DNA of 64,000 nt, taken from Larimichthys crocea (Eukaryota > Chordata > Actinopteri > Sciaenidae). Of this stretch, positions 1-21,305 are shown piece by piece. The stretch's first letter is position 1. Every line of letters begins with the position of its first letter. A program made the position numbers and the translations under genes. The DNA lies in NCBI RefSeq assembly GCF_000972845.2, contig NC_040022.1, forward strand, positions 15,715,865 to 15,779,864, written 5' to 3'. The notes beneath the pieces are model-generated. The model saw only the letters and a program-made list of their open reading frames with translations, was not told where the DNA came from and searched no databases.

Positions 1-2003
1 TGCAAGAGCACACAACCGCTCAACTGTCTGACAGAACGAGCTGCTGTATCTGTCTCACCGCGCCACCGCTGGCATGTCAACATCTGGTGGGATTGAATTT
101 GTTGCACAGGGGATATCGGACGGTAATGGATCTGGTGCGCCTCGGTGGCTGACACAAGGAAAGAGATAGGAGGATCAAATATGAAAAATCAACATAAAAA
201 GAACACATAAATGACTAAAATAATCGTGTTTCATGTGTCGTTTTTGAACAGAAATCATGCTCTAGTTAATTTAGGATGTTCCCTACGTTCCTTTTAACAA
301 TGTCATGTTCCTTCAGCTGCTTGATGTCCCACTGCACCATTTTTTTTTCTTACCGCTCTTTCAAAAGACCTTGTTTTTGCAGTGAGAATCGACTGCTTAC
401 TCAGCACTCCATCTTATTTTTTTTTTCAGCTTTTACCTTCTTTTGGGTTTTTGGTTTAGACTGAAATTTGGATAATTGGACGTTTGAGTCAACATCTTGG
501 TCATGTGACCTTACTAATCCAACATGTTTTGTCTGCTGGACATTTTAGTCCCCACATGTGTCGCCTTACATCTGATTCAAGGTCAGTTTTGTCTACGATG
601 ATAGGCCCACAAGCACAACCACACTGAATTTATGAATGGGTAGTAACTCTGTATTGAGTCACATAAATAAAATGACGTCCAATCAGTTTAAAATTTACAA
701 ATGGTGTGCGGTGCAGCTGTGGAGAACCAAACGGCTGTAATCAACTTTATTTTGAACGCCACATTTATTCGCTGACAATTATTAATTGCCTCCATAGTGC
801 CGGAGGTTGCTGAGAGAAAGATAGAAAGACTTTTGGTGATGTGTTGTTGTGTATGTAGCTCCGGTCAAATCTGACATTAACATGGAACAAACTCCATTTA
901 AAAGTTACTTTAAGGACTTGCGTAAAAATTATAATCTAGCTGCTGATTAGGTTTAAACCACTGACAGTAAAAAGAATGGATGGTGTATGCTTGATCTGGC
1001 TGTCCTGCCAGATCGGCAAAGACGTGGAGCATCAGGGCGAATGATGCCTGTTGGTTTAAACTGGAAACTTAAATCAAACGTTTACACTTCCACTGTTTTA
1101 GCTACTCAACTTCCGCTTCAGAGACACCTTAAAGGAGCCTAGTGGAGTTTTATGTTTACATTCAGTGTCACCAAAACACATAGTGTCAAAAAACAGTGTC
1201 GTTCCTTATAAAACCTTTGCAAAGACGATTTTTAAAATTTATTTTCAATCCAACGTTGATAACATAAAAGTTTTTTTTAGCTTGTGGCCTTCTTCTTCCT
1301 TGTCTTTGCTGGTCCATTGCAGCATGTCTTGGCATGTTATCGCCACCTGTTGATCAGTGAAATAGTGTGACGCTGTTGATAGCGCTGTGTATTGCGTAAC
1401 CCTTGTGCACGTTCACCAGATAAACTAAACGGGGACCCATTCATAGAGCTGATAAAGGCTCTAAAACTCCACAAGGAGCCTCCTTTCAATGCTCCTCCTA
1501 ACTCCTTCCAATGCTTCAACTTCAACTCCACACTTGAGGCCTTGTTTTTAAGTGTTTGAGCTTTGATGCAGCTCCCGTACAATATTTCACAAGAATTCAC
1601 ATTTGCAGTGGCTAGCCAACTGCTGTCAGTGCTTGCACAACTACGGATACTGATAGAACCACCTACAGGTTTCTTTCATTGCCTTCAGATCAACTGCTTT
1701 CAATGCTTACTCGTCAACTCAGCTTTCAACAATTACCATTTTAAGATCCTGTAACTGGTTTACAGTGTTCACAGCCTGCCTGCTATTTTGAGCATAAGCA
1801 GGCACACTTAACATTGTCTTCATAAAATGTTACCTGTTCTACACAAAGCCTTTTCTATCCACTTATTTAGTCTGTTTTTATTTTACTACTTAGATCTTTG
1901 CATGTTGTGATAAACTGTGGCCTGACTCAAATAATGGCTTAAATAACTAATTTTTATCCTGTGGTGATACAGATAATACCGTTATTTCTTTCTTTGTCTG
2001 CAG
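1..2003. other. Upstream/intron sequence before first coding exon of gatad2a
   Basis: No coding exon is recognised here. The segment ends in a pyrimidine-rich splice acceptor (CAG at 2001-2003), so at least its right end is intron, and the non-coding first exon of the downstream gene must lie here or left of the window. A short stretch near 950-990 (ending in an AGAATGGAT-like word) resembles the start of the dispersed repeat seen at 43.2 kb. Short open frames present have no recognisable protein similarity. Confidence 0.5.
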
Positions 2004-2006
2004 GGG

Positions 2007-11125
<9,119 letters not shown>

Positions 11126-12176
11126 TTTAAAAGTGTACTCTGCTATTCATTGTTTGTTCTTGTCCAAGTTCCTCAGCTCCGATAATATGGTCAACAGCAA
11201 CCCCCAGAGGACTGTTAAGCAAATACAATCTCCTAAAGTGAAGAAAACGTTCCTTTCTTACCTTTTTGTATGATTGCCGTTTTAGTTTTCTTTATTTTCT
11301 GTTTATTTTGAGATTCACTATTCTTTGGTAATTGTGCAGAAACCGTTTTGATTTGACTGGGGCAAAGAAAAAACAAATACTTGAAGGGCTTCCCCCCCCT
11401 GGGTACTTGTGTCCTCCAGACTGGGTGGTTAAATGATGGTGTGATGACGTGTTCTGCCATGATGTAGGTCAAACTGACCCAACCTTTTGACACTTGAATG
11501 GTTATAGTCATACCCAAGAGTTCAACAAAATACACATTTATTTTAAGCAAAAACAAAATAATTAAGTTGTAAAAATTTTCAGTATGTCACCCCTGTAGTT
11601 TAAGGTTTGAATTTATTTTGTATTTACAGTAAGTTATTTTGCTTTTTTTGACTGATGTTAAAAATCACTCTGTATATTGTGGTTTCCACAAATGAAGAGT
11701 TTATTCTACCTTTGTTTTCTGTTTGTTTTTTGTCCTGTTTAACCGCATGCCTACCCTTAACCCTTCTATTCATTTTGCACCTTAGCTTGAAGAAGCATGG
11801 TGTCGTTGCTTAAATTCATCTGTAATTACCATCTGTAATTTGCTTATTTTATATCAATGTCAACATTGTAAGATTATTTTTTGTGTATTATGTTATCGCC
11901 GAGAAAAAGCAAACTCTGAAGGAGCTGAATTTGCCACACTGGAGCCAGAGATCTTCTCCGATTTATTCAACCATAATTCCTGCATATACTTAGACCTGAA
12001 TTGGTTCTTGAAGGGAATGTTTTCCAGCTACCAAGACCCCGGAGTACACATGACCATCTTTATCTCGTACCCCCTCACCATATTGCATAATTTCTCTGCT
12101 TCCCGATCTAAACTGCATTGTACAAACTTCTGTTAAAATTAATTTGGTTTACTTTTTTCCTAGCTCCTAAAGAAAT

Positions 12177-12182
12177 AATAAA
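12177..12182 (+). terminator. Polyadenylation signal AATAAA, gatad2a
   Basis: First strong AATAAA after the gatad2a stop codon on the + strand, implying a 3'UTR of about 1.06 kb (11126 to about 12200). The 3'UTR is AT-rich with no long open frame. Confidence 0.6.
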
Positions 12183-12199
12183 AAATATACATTTTAAGC

Positions 12200-13623
12200 A
12201 CTCGCTTTCATTTGTTTTTAGTAAATAACATAAACTTCATTTCATTGAGAAACAAAACGTACTGAGATGGTGGGATGGTTTTTGGTGCTCTAACTTTATT
12301 TCTATGATGACAGAAGGGAAGGGAGGCATTAGCATGTTGAGAAATTTTAACCAGAGAAGTGATCAGAGATGGTTTCAGATCAGTGTTCAAAGAGAAACTG
12401 TAGGAAATAAAATGCAAAAGAAAGCAGGGAGGAGAATGGAAATTTCACTGAGCAAACACGTAGCACAACGGCTGACCTGGACACATCAGCAGTTGAGACA
12501 GAAACAGGAAGAACAGGTTGTCAAGATCTGATTATAGACCGCCACAAGGCAAACTGCCATCTGTGATGTCGCCCCCTATACATAGAAGTATGGAAATCGG
12601 TTTAGAACTTACATGCAGTGGTGGAAAGAAGACACTTTAATGTTTGCATCTTGTGCTATTTCTAAACTACCGCATCTGATTCAAGGAAAAGTGTGCTTCT
12701 TCCTCTACATGCACATATAACACATGATCAGCTACTACAATATGATGTTACAGATTAAACTGTCCAGGTAAAAGTAAGTATTCCCCAATAAACAACATTA
12801 CAGTGCTGCTTACATGTTCATCAGCAAAATCCAATAGTATAAAACACAACCATGTTACTTTGCTGCATAATGTAATGGAGTATTTCTATGCCGTTGTGCT
12901 GCTACATTTATTTAAGTTAATACTTGTAATTTCACTGTTGAGATGTGAACAATGTCACAAAACAATAACATTAATTCAACAAAATGAAAACAAATATGTG
13001 TGTTTCAAGTCTCTCCAGGATCATTGTAATACTGGATTCATTATGAATAGAAACTGGGAACAATCACTGCCTGCTATGGAAAAAGCACCAAACAAAATTG
13101 CAAGGCAAGGAGTGGTTCATTAAGCTGAATGTACAATAGGTGGTGCTCTACCCTGCCTAAAACACATCTATAGCAGACACTGCAAAAATAAGGCTAGGTG
13201 AATCATTAAGGATCCCAGCCACACATATAACAGGCTTTTCTCGCTGTTGTTCCAGATAAACCAGGTCAGCAAACAGAGAGGCTCAGGGAGACCTTCTACC
13301 CTCAGGTCACCAGGATCCTATGAGAACACTGAGACTGCCCCAAAAGGAAGTTGTTGTTGTTTTTTAACTAATTTACTCCCATTACTTACAGCATAACTAT
13401 TATTTATTACATTTATTCTTCGTATCTTTAAATAATTTAACTGAACAAATTGTAGAAGATCAAGGGAATACATTTCACTTTAATTGTACCTGTATGTTAC
13501 ATACATATAGACAGATACAAATGCATATCTGTATACTCTATATTGGAAGGTAGTGAATTTAATCATGGATGTTTAAAGTCTATCTTATCTTAAAGTGGAT
13601 TGATAATGGCTGACCAGGTAAAG

Positions 13624-13663
<40 letters not shown>

Positions 13664-13846
13664 ATGACTATATGAATATATATATGAATGACTGTGTCAG
13701 AGCAGCTGGTGTAGCTCTTCAGAATAATAAGTAATAAGTTTGACACAGGTAAATAAATCGCAGGTCGTCTTCCGGCCGGGTGGGGGCGCTCGAGCGCCAC
13801 ACAGACGCTTGTCGGCACGAGCGAGGAAGCCCCGTGCCCGTCTACA
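12200..13846. other. Intergenic region gatad2a-ndufa13 with dispersed repeats
   Basis: No coding exon recognised. Around 12610-12930 a degraded fish repeat begins with GCAGTGGTGGAAAGAA and contains GTAATGGAGTATTTCTATGC and TTAATACTTGTAATTT words. Around 13255-13600 is a second degraded repeat with AGAGGCTCAGGGAGACCTTC and TACCCTCAGG words followed by an AT-rich tail, resembling the 3' end of a common teleost retroelement. A tetranucleotide microsatellite follows at 13624. Confidence 0.55.
13624..13663 (+). repeat. (TAGA)n tetranucleotide microsatellite
   Basis: About ten tandem TAGA units some 230 bp upstream of the ndufa13 start codon. Confidence 0.95.
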
Positions 13847-13847
13847 G

Positions 13848-13855
13848 TGACGTCA
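13848..13855. promoter_or_regulatory. CRE palindrome TGACGTCA in ndufa13 promoter
   Basis: A perfect cAMP-response element/ATF site 34 bp upstream of the ndufa13 ATG, inside a GC-rich stretch (13760-13890). The short distance places it at or just upstream of the transcription start. Activity is inferred from the motif and position. Confidence 0.5.
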
Positions 13856-13888
13856 CCGGCGTGTTTCGCAGCAGCAGGCCGGGGGAAG

Positions 13889-16800
13889 ATGGCGGGGTCC
13901 AAGGTGAAGCAGGACATGCCTCCTCCGGGAGGATACGCTTCGTTTGACTATAAGAGAAATCTACCGAAACGAGGACTGTCCGGTACTTCTTCCGTCACAC
14001 ACTCACAAACACAGCTGCACGCGCGAGAGCGTGACTACGTGACTTTAGCCGCTCACTGACTGAGTGGCTAATGCTAACGGGTCAGAGAGTCTCCTAACGT
14101 GATTTTAATTCATCTAAAGCTCGTAACCTCACACAGAGGAACAACACATGTGTGTTTGAACAGTGTCACATGAACATGTTTAAAGGCTGAAGCTGATTTA
14201 TGTGAGTTACTGATGACAGCGATGAGAGCTACTTGCTAACCGGCTAACACTTTGCAAGTTCAAACATGTTGTTATGTTGTGTCTGTTAGATTGTTTACAG
14301 ATTATTCCAGCTACTTTAGTTAATCACAGACTTCTTAGTTTATACGGTGCAACACCTGCAGGCTGTGAGCTAATGCATGTTAGCACCGGCTACAACAAGT
14401 TCAGCCACTGATTTATTCAATAAGTTAAACTCTAATGGAAATGTATATGAACCTGTAACCAGACTAAATAAAATAAAACTCATCAAAATATGCAATTACA
14501 GCAGAGATCTAAACAACAGCTTCTTCAGTTGAGCACAGACAGCTCATTTATTTACCTGCAAGTGTTGTTGCATTTACTCTAAATCTATCAGAGTATGTGA
14601 GGGTGCCAAAGATCTGAACAAACTATTATTTACTTTTCTGTTGATGCACGCTGCCTCAGCTATGGAAGTGCAGTGATGACAAAAAGCTTTTGAGAGAGAC
14701 TGAAACAGATTTGAACGCTACTCAATGATTCAGAGTGCACACAGTAGATTGAGATTTGTCACAACAGATTATATGATCACGAAAGCAGGAATTGTGCAAC
14801 TACACTTAACCCAGCATTAGAGAATCTCATGTTTTAAATGCTCACGCTCATGTAGTATACCGCCAACAAAAAGATGCCTCCGGTACAGACGTATATATTG
14901 ATGATGAGTGCTACTTTGTCAGTATATAACCAGTTTGTAAGAGCTGAGTCAAAATTTTAACAGCAGTCACATCTTTTCCAAGTCTGCTTTCCAATTTTCC
15001 TCAAGCAAGAGGACACGTCCATGTCTGGACATCAGGGTCACGTCTGTTTCAAAGTGTATGAATATCTTGCTCCTGTGTGTTGTATTGAACAGGTGACGCC
15101 TCGGTTTGAATTTGTAGGAAACAAGTGGAAAGTGTGCACTAGAGGAAGCAGATGGTTAATCATCTCAACCGTGAGAGTCTACATTGCTTGCCGAAACAAT
15201 CTGTTACATTCATTAATATGTCCTCGGTTGACTTGCTATTTGTTTTGCGCTCTCTCAAATTTTTAGTCATCAGTTTACTTCAATATCCCTCAATACAAAA
15301 CCAAACAGAGCAGAGTGAAGGTCCAGAGACAGCTTAACCACCAGATGGAGGCAAAGATCAGTACTGGTGTGTTAATTATGTTAAAAATCAAAAACGTGTT
15401 GATTCTTAATGATCAAAAATGACTTTCAGCCATTATGGCAAATGAATTTTAAAAAATAGCTGTGTCATGGTGGCCTTGTTATTTTGTGTTAACCTTTGCA
15501 AACATTTCTGAACCAAATGGGGTTTAATTGTTTATTATTTTTCACAAAAACATTTGTGGATGAGGCTTGTCATACTACTGCCCTCAGAAATATCGTGAGC
15601 CTGACAGGTGGAGGTTAGGTTTACTGTGATCTGGCGTGACTCGTGTGGGAAAACCAAAATCACTCAAACCTCCCAGCACGTTTCTGTGCACCTGAGACCA
15701 GGCTCGACCTTGATAGAGAAACGTTAAGAAAGAGAGTTGCGCTGTTAAGAGAGCGTAGACGTACAGATAATGCTTGAGCGGTGATACTGATCTAAAAAAC
15801 GATTCCTTTAACTGTATGTGGTGACTTTAATGTGTGACCACATCTGTAGGTCTAAACTGTTGCAGGTATTTGCTGGGCAGGTTGACATGTGAAACAGACG
15901 GTGAACAAACGGCATTCATATACCGAGAAATGTCAAAGTGTTGAGTTACACGTCAGTTCCTTAAAGACGCCTGAGTCACCACGTGAATTTCTGCATACTG
16001 TACGTCGTTGCACTTAAACTGGTCCAGCAGGCTATGTTAATGAACTCATTTTATGATGGGGGGTGTATTATCAAATGAAGTATAACATGCATATCTACTA
16101 AAGGTTAAACCGGTTCGATCAGTTTGAAGTGTCTGTATAGTTCCTGTATGCCACAGTTCTTAAAGACAAAGCTACGCAGCCATGAATTATCTTAAGAGTT
16201 ACTGAAAACTCGCTTATCTGTTACATCAGTAACAAATTTTAAAAAAAACATTTTTCATTCTCTTTTATTAACTTTGGTGCTTATTTCAACAAACACACAA
16301 AGGTTATATCAATAATGAGGTCTGAATATGTTTCAGTTTTAAGGTGAAAGTCAGCTAATCGTGTAGTTTGCACGTCACTCAAAACACTAAGTCATCTGCG
16401 GTCAGACAGATTCCCGTTTCCTTAAACCGTCGCTCATTTGTTCTTGTATCAACAGGATATAGCATGTTCGGCATAGGCGTCGGCATCATGGTGTTCGGTT
16501 ACTGGAGGCTCTTCAAGTGGAACAGAGAAAGGAGGTATGATCATTCTTCAAACTTTGCTCTGAGTGTAAATGTCGGTGACAGTCCAACCATGTGTAATAC
16601 TTCACGATCAGACTGCTGATGTGTGTGTGTATCGCAGACGCTTACAGATTGAAGAGATGGAAGCCAGGGTAGCCCTGATGCCCCTGCTGCAGGCAGAGCA
16701 AGACAGAAGGTGACACAGACAAATACACACACATTTTCTGGAACCGCTTGTCCTTATCGGGGTCACGTTCAGTTTTTTAAATCTGATGGTTACTCTCTCG

Positions 16801-17485
16801 GGATAGCTCTTTATGTAACAGCTGAACTTCCCTCTGAACAGGGCCTTACGGATGCTGAAGGAAAATCTAGAGGAGGAGGCGATCCTCATGAAGGACGTTC
16901 CAGGCTGGAAGGTAAATAAAAGAAATGTGTTTGGACTATACTGCAACATTATTATTATCATGTGTTTGCTGTGATTGAATACTGATTTCAGCCTCCTGCT
17001 GCTGTAAATTTATTGAGTTGTTTTATTAAGCCCGGTTAAACATAGCTCTTTTACTTTTTAATACGGTGTCATATTCATCAAGCTCACAGTGGTATTAGGC
17101 TTTAATTTTAAAGAACACATCATATCCAAAATAATGAACGAAACTCTGATGAGGTCCACTTTGGTAAGTCTTTGTTAGGTAACCCTTCTTGAGCATCCAT
17201 ATACTGAGTTTTGATTCTCCATGAATGGCCATTTAAAATGAAACAATTGTTACATACTAAGGCATGTAATCTTCACTTCCAAGCATTTTTGAGGGGGTAA
17301 AAATCATATCCCATTCATACTAGTGAACATCTCTGCATTGATTCAAATTGTCTCTTCTCCTGCAGGTTGGTGAGAGCGTCTTCCACACAGACCGCTGGGT
17401 CGTCCCTCTTTCAGAGGAGCTGTTTAACCTCCGACCCCGTGAGGAGCTTTTGCACAAGCGCTTCGGCTTCTTGTCGTACGTGTAA
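13889..17485 (+). CDS. ndufa13: NADH dehydrogenase [ubiquinone] 1 alpha subcomplex subunit 13 (GRIM-19)
   Basis: Accessory subunit of mitochondrial respiratory complex I; in mammals it also binds STAT3. Exons: 13889-13982, 16456-16534, 16638-16709, 16842-16911, 17366-17485, all with GT-AG borders and agreeing phases, giving 144 aa, the same length as the human protein. Landmarks: N-terminal [20 protein letters not shown] followed by LPKRGLSG; one hydrophobic segment in exon 2 ([19 protein letters not shown]) that should span the inner membrane; a charged helix from KWNRERR through [39 protein letters not shown]; and a C-terminus ending in FGFLSYV. An in-frame GTG-initiated extension exists upstream, but the ATG with [10 protein letters not shown] matches the family start. 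Intron 1 (13983-16455) shows no recognisable feature. Confidence 0.97.
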
Positions 17486-17587
17486 ACTTCACCGGGACAA
17501 ACGGCATCCTGAGTTTCACCAACCTTCCACAGCCCGGTACCGTGTGGACCTGAGCCCAACGCTCAATTCAGCTTGTAAATGTTCAAT

Positions 17588-17593
17588 ATTAAA
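17588..17593 (+). terminator. Polyadenylation signal ATTAAA, ndufa13
   Basis: An ATTAAA variant signal about 100 bp after the ndufa13 stop codon, followed by a T-rich stretch. It suggests a very short 3'UTR. Confidence 0.6.
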
Positions 17594-17614
17594 GTATCTT
17601 TTTTTTTCTGTACC

Positions 17615-18245
17615 TCATCCTGGTTTACCTGTTGTTTTTTTCAATTTGGATTAATATAATTTACACAGAGTATGCGTCTGAAGTACTTTTACAAAAGATA
17701 TTTTAGAATACTTCTGTCTCACTTCATTTAAGAGGCAAATATTGTATATATTTAAGAGAAAATATTGTACTGAGGGAGTTATGGTCTTTACTCATCTAAA
17801 GCCTGTGACAAGTTACAGGGTGTATTATTAAACTACTCCCAAATAAAGTAGATCAAACCTTTTACCAGCTTTTCCCCTCAAGGACCAATATGAATAAGAC
17901 TGCACAGGAATATTGCCCAGTATTCACATCCCCACCGTTGACTCAGTGTTTTGAGACCTGGCTCTTTAAAAGGCTATGTGCAGCACATACTATATCTAAG
18001 CTGGACCTGTTTGATCTACATTATCTTGACCTCATGTTAAACCAAAAAGCATCCTAGTTTCAGGTTTGTCATTTGAAGGTTGACATGGGTTCAATGATAC
18101 AATGTAATGTGTTGCCTGTAAACCTGAATTGTGTCGTCAACACCTACAAAATAATCTGAAAGTCTGAAATGTACTTCAACTTGATTTAATATTTAACACG
18201 AGTAAAATATTTAGGCAACTATAAGAAAACACAAAGATCAGTTCA
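17615..18245. other. Intergenic gap between convergent ndufa13 and cirbp
   Basis: About 630 bp of AT-rich sequence between the ndufa13 3' end and the most distal likely cirbp 3' end. No open frame or repeat is recognised. Confidence 0.5.
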
Positions 18246-21200
18246 TGGTCCCAGTTTTATTTTTGTATTTGCAATACAAAATTCAATTTAAAAAAAAGTG
18301 CTTAAGTGCCATGTTAATTCGATAAGCCTTATAGTGGTCAGTACATAACAGTACATCTTAGTTAGGCCCACAGCTTGAAAAGGTAAATTCACCATCATCT
18401 GAATTTAAAGTCAAGTGTTCAGTCACTATGCTGTACAGCTGTCATCACGCTCCCATTTCTTACATTGAATATCAAGGACTTTGAATAGCAGCTCTTACAT
18501 TTCAAAAGTCTTAGGCTAGACAGCGTTTGATATTCAAACATCTAGGTGGCAGGATCCTGGGAGGTTCCTCCATGTGGCCACTGCTTACAGCTACACCGCT
18601 GCTGCAGGACCTGAGAAAAGGGGCAGCAAGAGACGAGCAGGTTAGTTTGGCAACACCAAATAACCACACGACAACCAATTGTCTCAGTGATAAATCAAGC
18701 GTTCACCTGACAACTGCATCAATCGCTGCCGTCTTAAGCCGCACACTTCAGCTGTGAGGTGATCCAGTGAGCCCTCTGACAGTCCGTTTAATCTAAAGAA
18801 AAGGATTAAGAAATGGATTAAGCCTGGCAACCAACATTTGACACAAGACAAATCACAAAAGGCATGCAACCCTATTCATGAGTCTGAAAACTCACCACCT
18901 ATTCATGTGTAAGGGTACAAAGAAAAACTGAATACAGTCTAGACACCTTGTGCGTCAATTAGGACTGCTGTGGGACATTACTGGAGCAAATTTGAGGACT
19001 AGTGCAGTGAACAGAAGTGGACTGAGCACAAGACTACCCACGACTTAAGAGGCCAACGCTTTTTCTGTGTGGACTCAGGAGGTGGAACACTACAATCCAG
19101 AGGCGCTTCATAGAAACATTTTCTCAATGGACTTTTATGAATCAGAATCGGGGAAAAGGGCCATGGCATGTTGCAGGCGACATCTGAAGCAGGGACTAAA
19201 AAAAAAAAAAAAGTCTAACTTGAAGGTATTCATGGAAACAATGAGAACTGAGTTTGAAGGATGTGAGCAAAGCAAAAGGAGATTTTTACCTCACGTGCAT
19301 TGGCCTATTTTCTCCACATATGACCTAGGCAAGAGAGCAGCTTTCATCTCTGATGAGCACTTGTTGGTAGGCGCAACACTTCACTCTCCAAGGACTTGTA
19401 GGTTTTTGAAGTAGCTGACCTCTTGAACGTAATGAAGCATTAACATGACCAGACACCAGCTGATGTTTTCCCAGCATTTCCATGTGCCACTTTTAGGGGC
19501 TTAAAATCAGTCAAACCTCACTAGAGGTTTGACATCAATACATTAAAAGTTGCCTGTCAGTTGATGGTTTTGAGACCTGTATAGGATTCACTGGGCCAAA
19601 AACCATCTTTAGTTTGGAAGTGAGACAGGCAGCTTGTCAAATTAAGTGACTTTTATATACAAACCCAATTACAGCTTATCCCTCCATCTAATCAAGTGAA
19701 ATAACTTCAACTGCCAATTTATAATTGCCCTCCATAGAAATCCATATGCAATTTCAGTACTTCGAGCAAGTGACTTTGTTCTCACGCAGCATTTAACTCC
19801 CCCATGCGATAGTTTTGAAAGGCAAAAGAATCAAGATTATTTTCCACAGTCTGTTTAATAGGCTCCATGAAGCCAAACTGACAAAGAAAAAAAAAAGTTG
19901 ATCATACAAAGAACATAAAGTACAAAACTGTTCCCGGTTGAGATTTTACTTTGGGGAAACGAAGTTACATTTTTCGATCACTTAAACAAGATTAGTCCAT
20001 TTTACAGCACATTTAAAATGCAGATGTTGAGCAGAGCACAGAAGATACCTTGGACAGACTTCATGAACAGCCGGCCACTTCGGAGGTGTAGTTCACCAGT
20101 CTGAAAGGAATTCACTCTTTTGGGAAATTGAACACACAGGAGCCTCAGCTAAACTAAGTTTTTTTTTTTCTTTTTAGTAGTAAAGGAATTTAGCATAAAT
20201 CCCCCAAAAGCCTGTTTGAGTAATTGGATCTCTTTCCTCACTCAGTTTAAAACCTGGCAAGAGGTAGGTCAGTCACAGAGACCGACAGGGGAAATAAGGA
20301 AAAAACAAAACAAGCCCCATCGGATACTTCAATATAAAAAAAACAAACTAAATAAGGAATCAAAATCAAGAAACACTTTTAAACGTGCCGGACAAAAAGT
20401 CTACAGCGAAGTGTAGTGGCCGTTGAACGAAAAACCTTGTGGAGAGCCGTTGTTTTGATCCCCATATCGGGACTTAAAGTTATCAGATTATACAGATGCC
20501 TTTTAGTTAACAAACGACCTTTGAGGAATAAAGATGCCCAATCAAGCAAGGTAAGAGTCTTGAACTGTAATTTGTAACATGGTTTGTTAAGGAATGACCA
20601 AAACTCATGGCTACATTTTTTTTTTTAAGATGCTTGAGCTACTACAACAGAACTACAAAACTAAGGTCAGCAATAACACGTGGACATTTTTCTTGAGGAG
20701 CGCATCTTTGAAATACAGCCAGCCAAGTGATGATCTTGAATCAGGGAGATGTTTACTCGTGTGCAGCTGAGGATAAGAAGTGGGCACACAGGTAAAGACA
20801 CTGAAAGTTCCAACACTGGAGTTTTCACAACATCCCCCTCAACCCACCAGACAGTCCAAAAACCCTCCCTCCTTTTTTTTGCATTAGGGGCTCCATCAGC
20901 TTAGATACGAGCAATATCAGAATAACATTCAGCATTTGGCTTAAGTGTTTCACTGTTCGCCAGCCTCTTTATCAGAGCGGGGCTGGGGGGTGGCTAGCAA
21001 AATTTGGAAGCCGTATACAGAGAGGCATCAACTTGGGCTCGGGTACAAAACTGAGGGGCATACATGATACAAAGAGTTCATATGTTGGGGCTGTGAGATG
21101 TCAATGCATGATGATGCCTAGTGTGATTACTATTAGCCAACAAGATGAGCTTTTAAGTGTTACTCTTAAACCGCTGGTATAGCTGTAAAACTGGGTTTTA

Positions 21201-21305
21201 TTTAAATTTGTGTCCAGATGCAGTTAAACTTTGTGGCATTTAAAAAAAAAAAAATTGTGAGAAGACAGCCCCAACATGAGTCTACATACACAGCGCAAAG
21301 GCATA
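18246..21305 (-). other. Putative long 3'UTR of cirbp
   Basis: On the minus strand the cirbp stop codon at 21306-21308 is followed by about 3 kb without recognisable exons of another gene. The complement of TTTATT at 18256-18261 gives an AATAAA signal, the most distal candidate 3' end. Earlier polyadenylation or an alternative terminal exon is possible, because a consensus splice donor lies just before the stop codon. The extent is inferred, not shown. Confidence 0.4.
18256..18261 (-). terminator. Candidate polyadenylation signal (AATAAA on minus strand) for cirbp
   Basis: Complement of TTTATT just before the intergenic gap with ndufa13. It would give a 3'UTR of about 3 kb; proximal sites cannot be excluded. 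Confidence 0.35.

Noticed and set aside
13847..13888. N-terminal extension of ndufa13 from an in-frame GTG
   Set aside because: It overlaps the CRE and promoter, uses GTG, and the family begins at the downstream ATG.
20398..20482. Minus-strand frame reading SRYGDQNNGSPQGFSFNGHY then a stop, as an alternative last cirbp exon
   Set aside because: The composition suits a CIRBP tail and an acceptor-like AAG precedes it, but the phase does not match the donor at 21320 (phase 1 against a required phase 0), so it would be out of frame.
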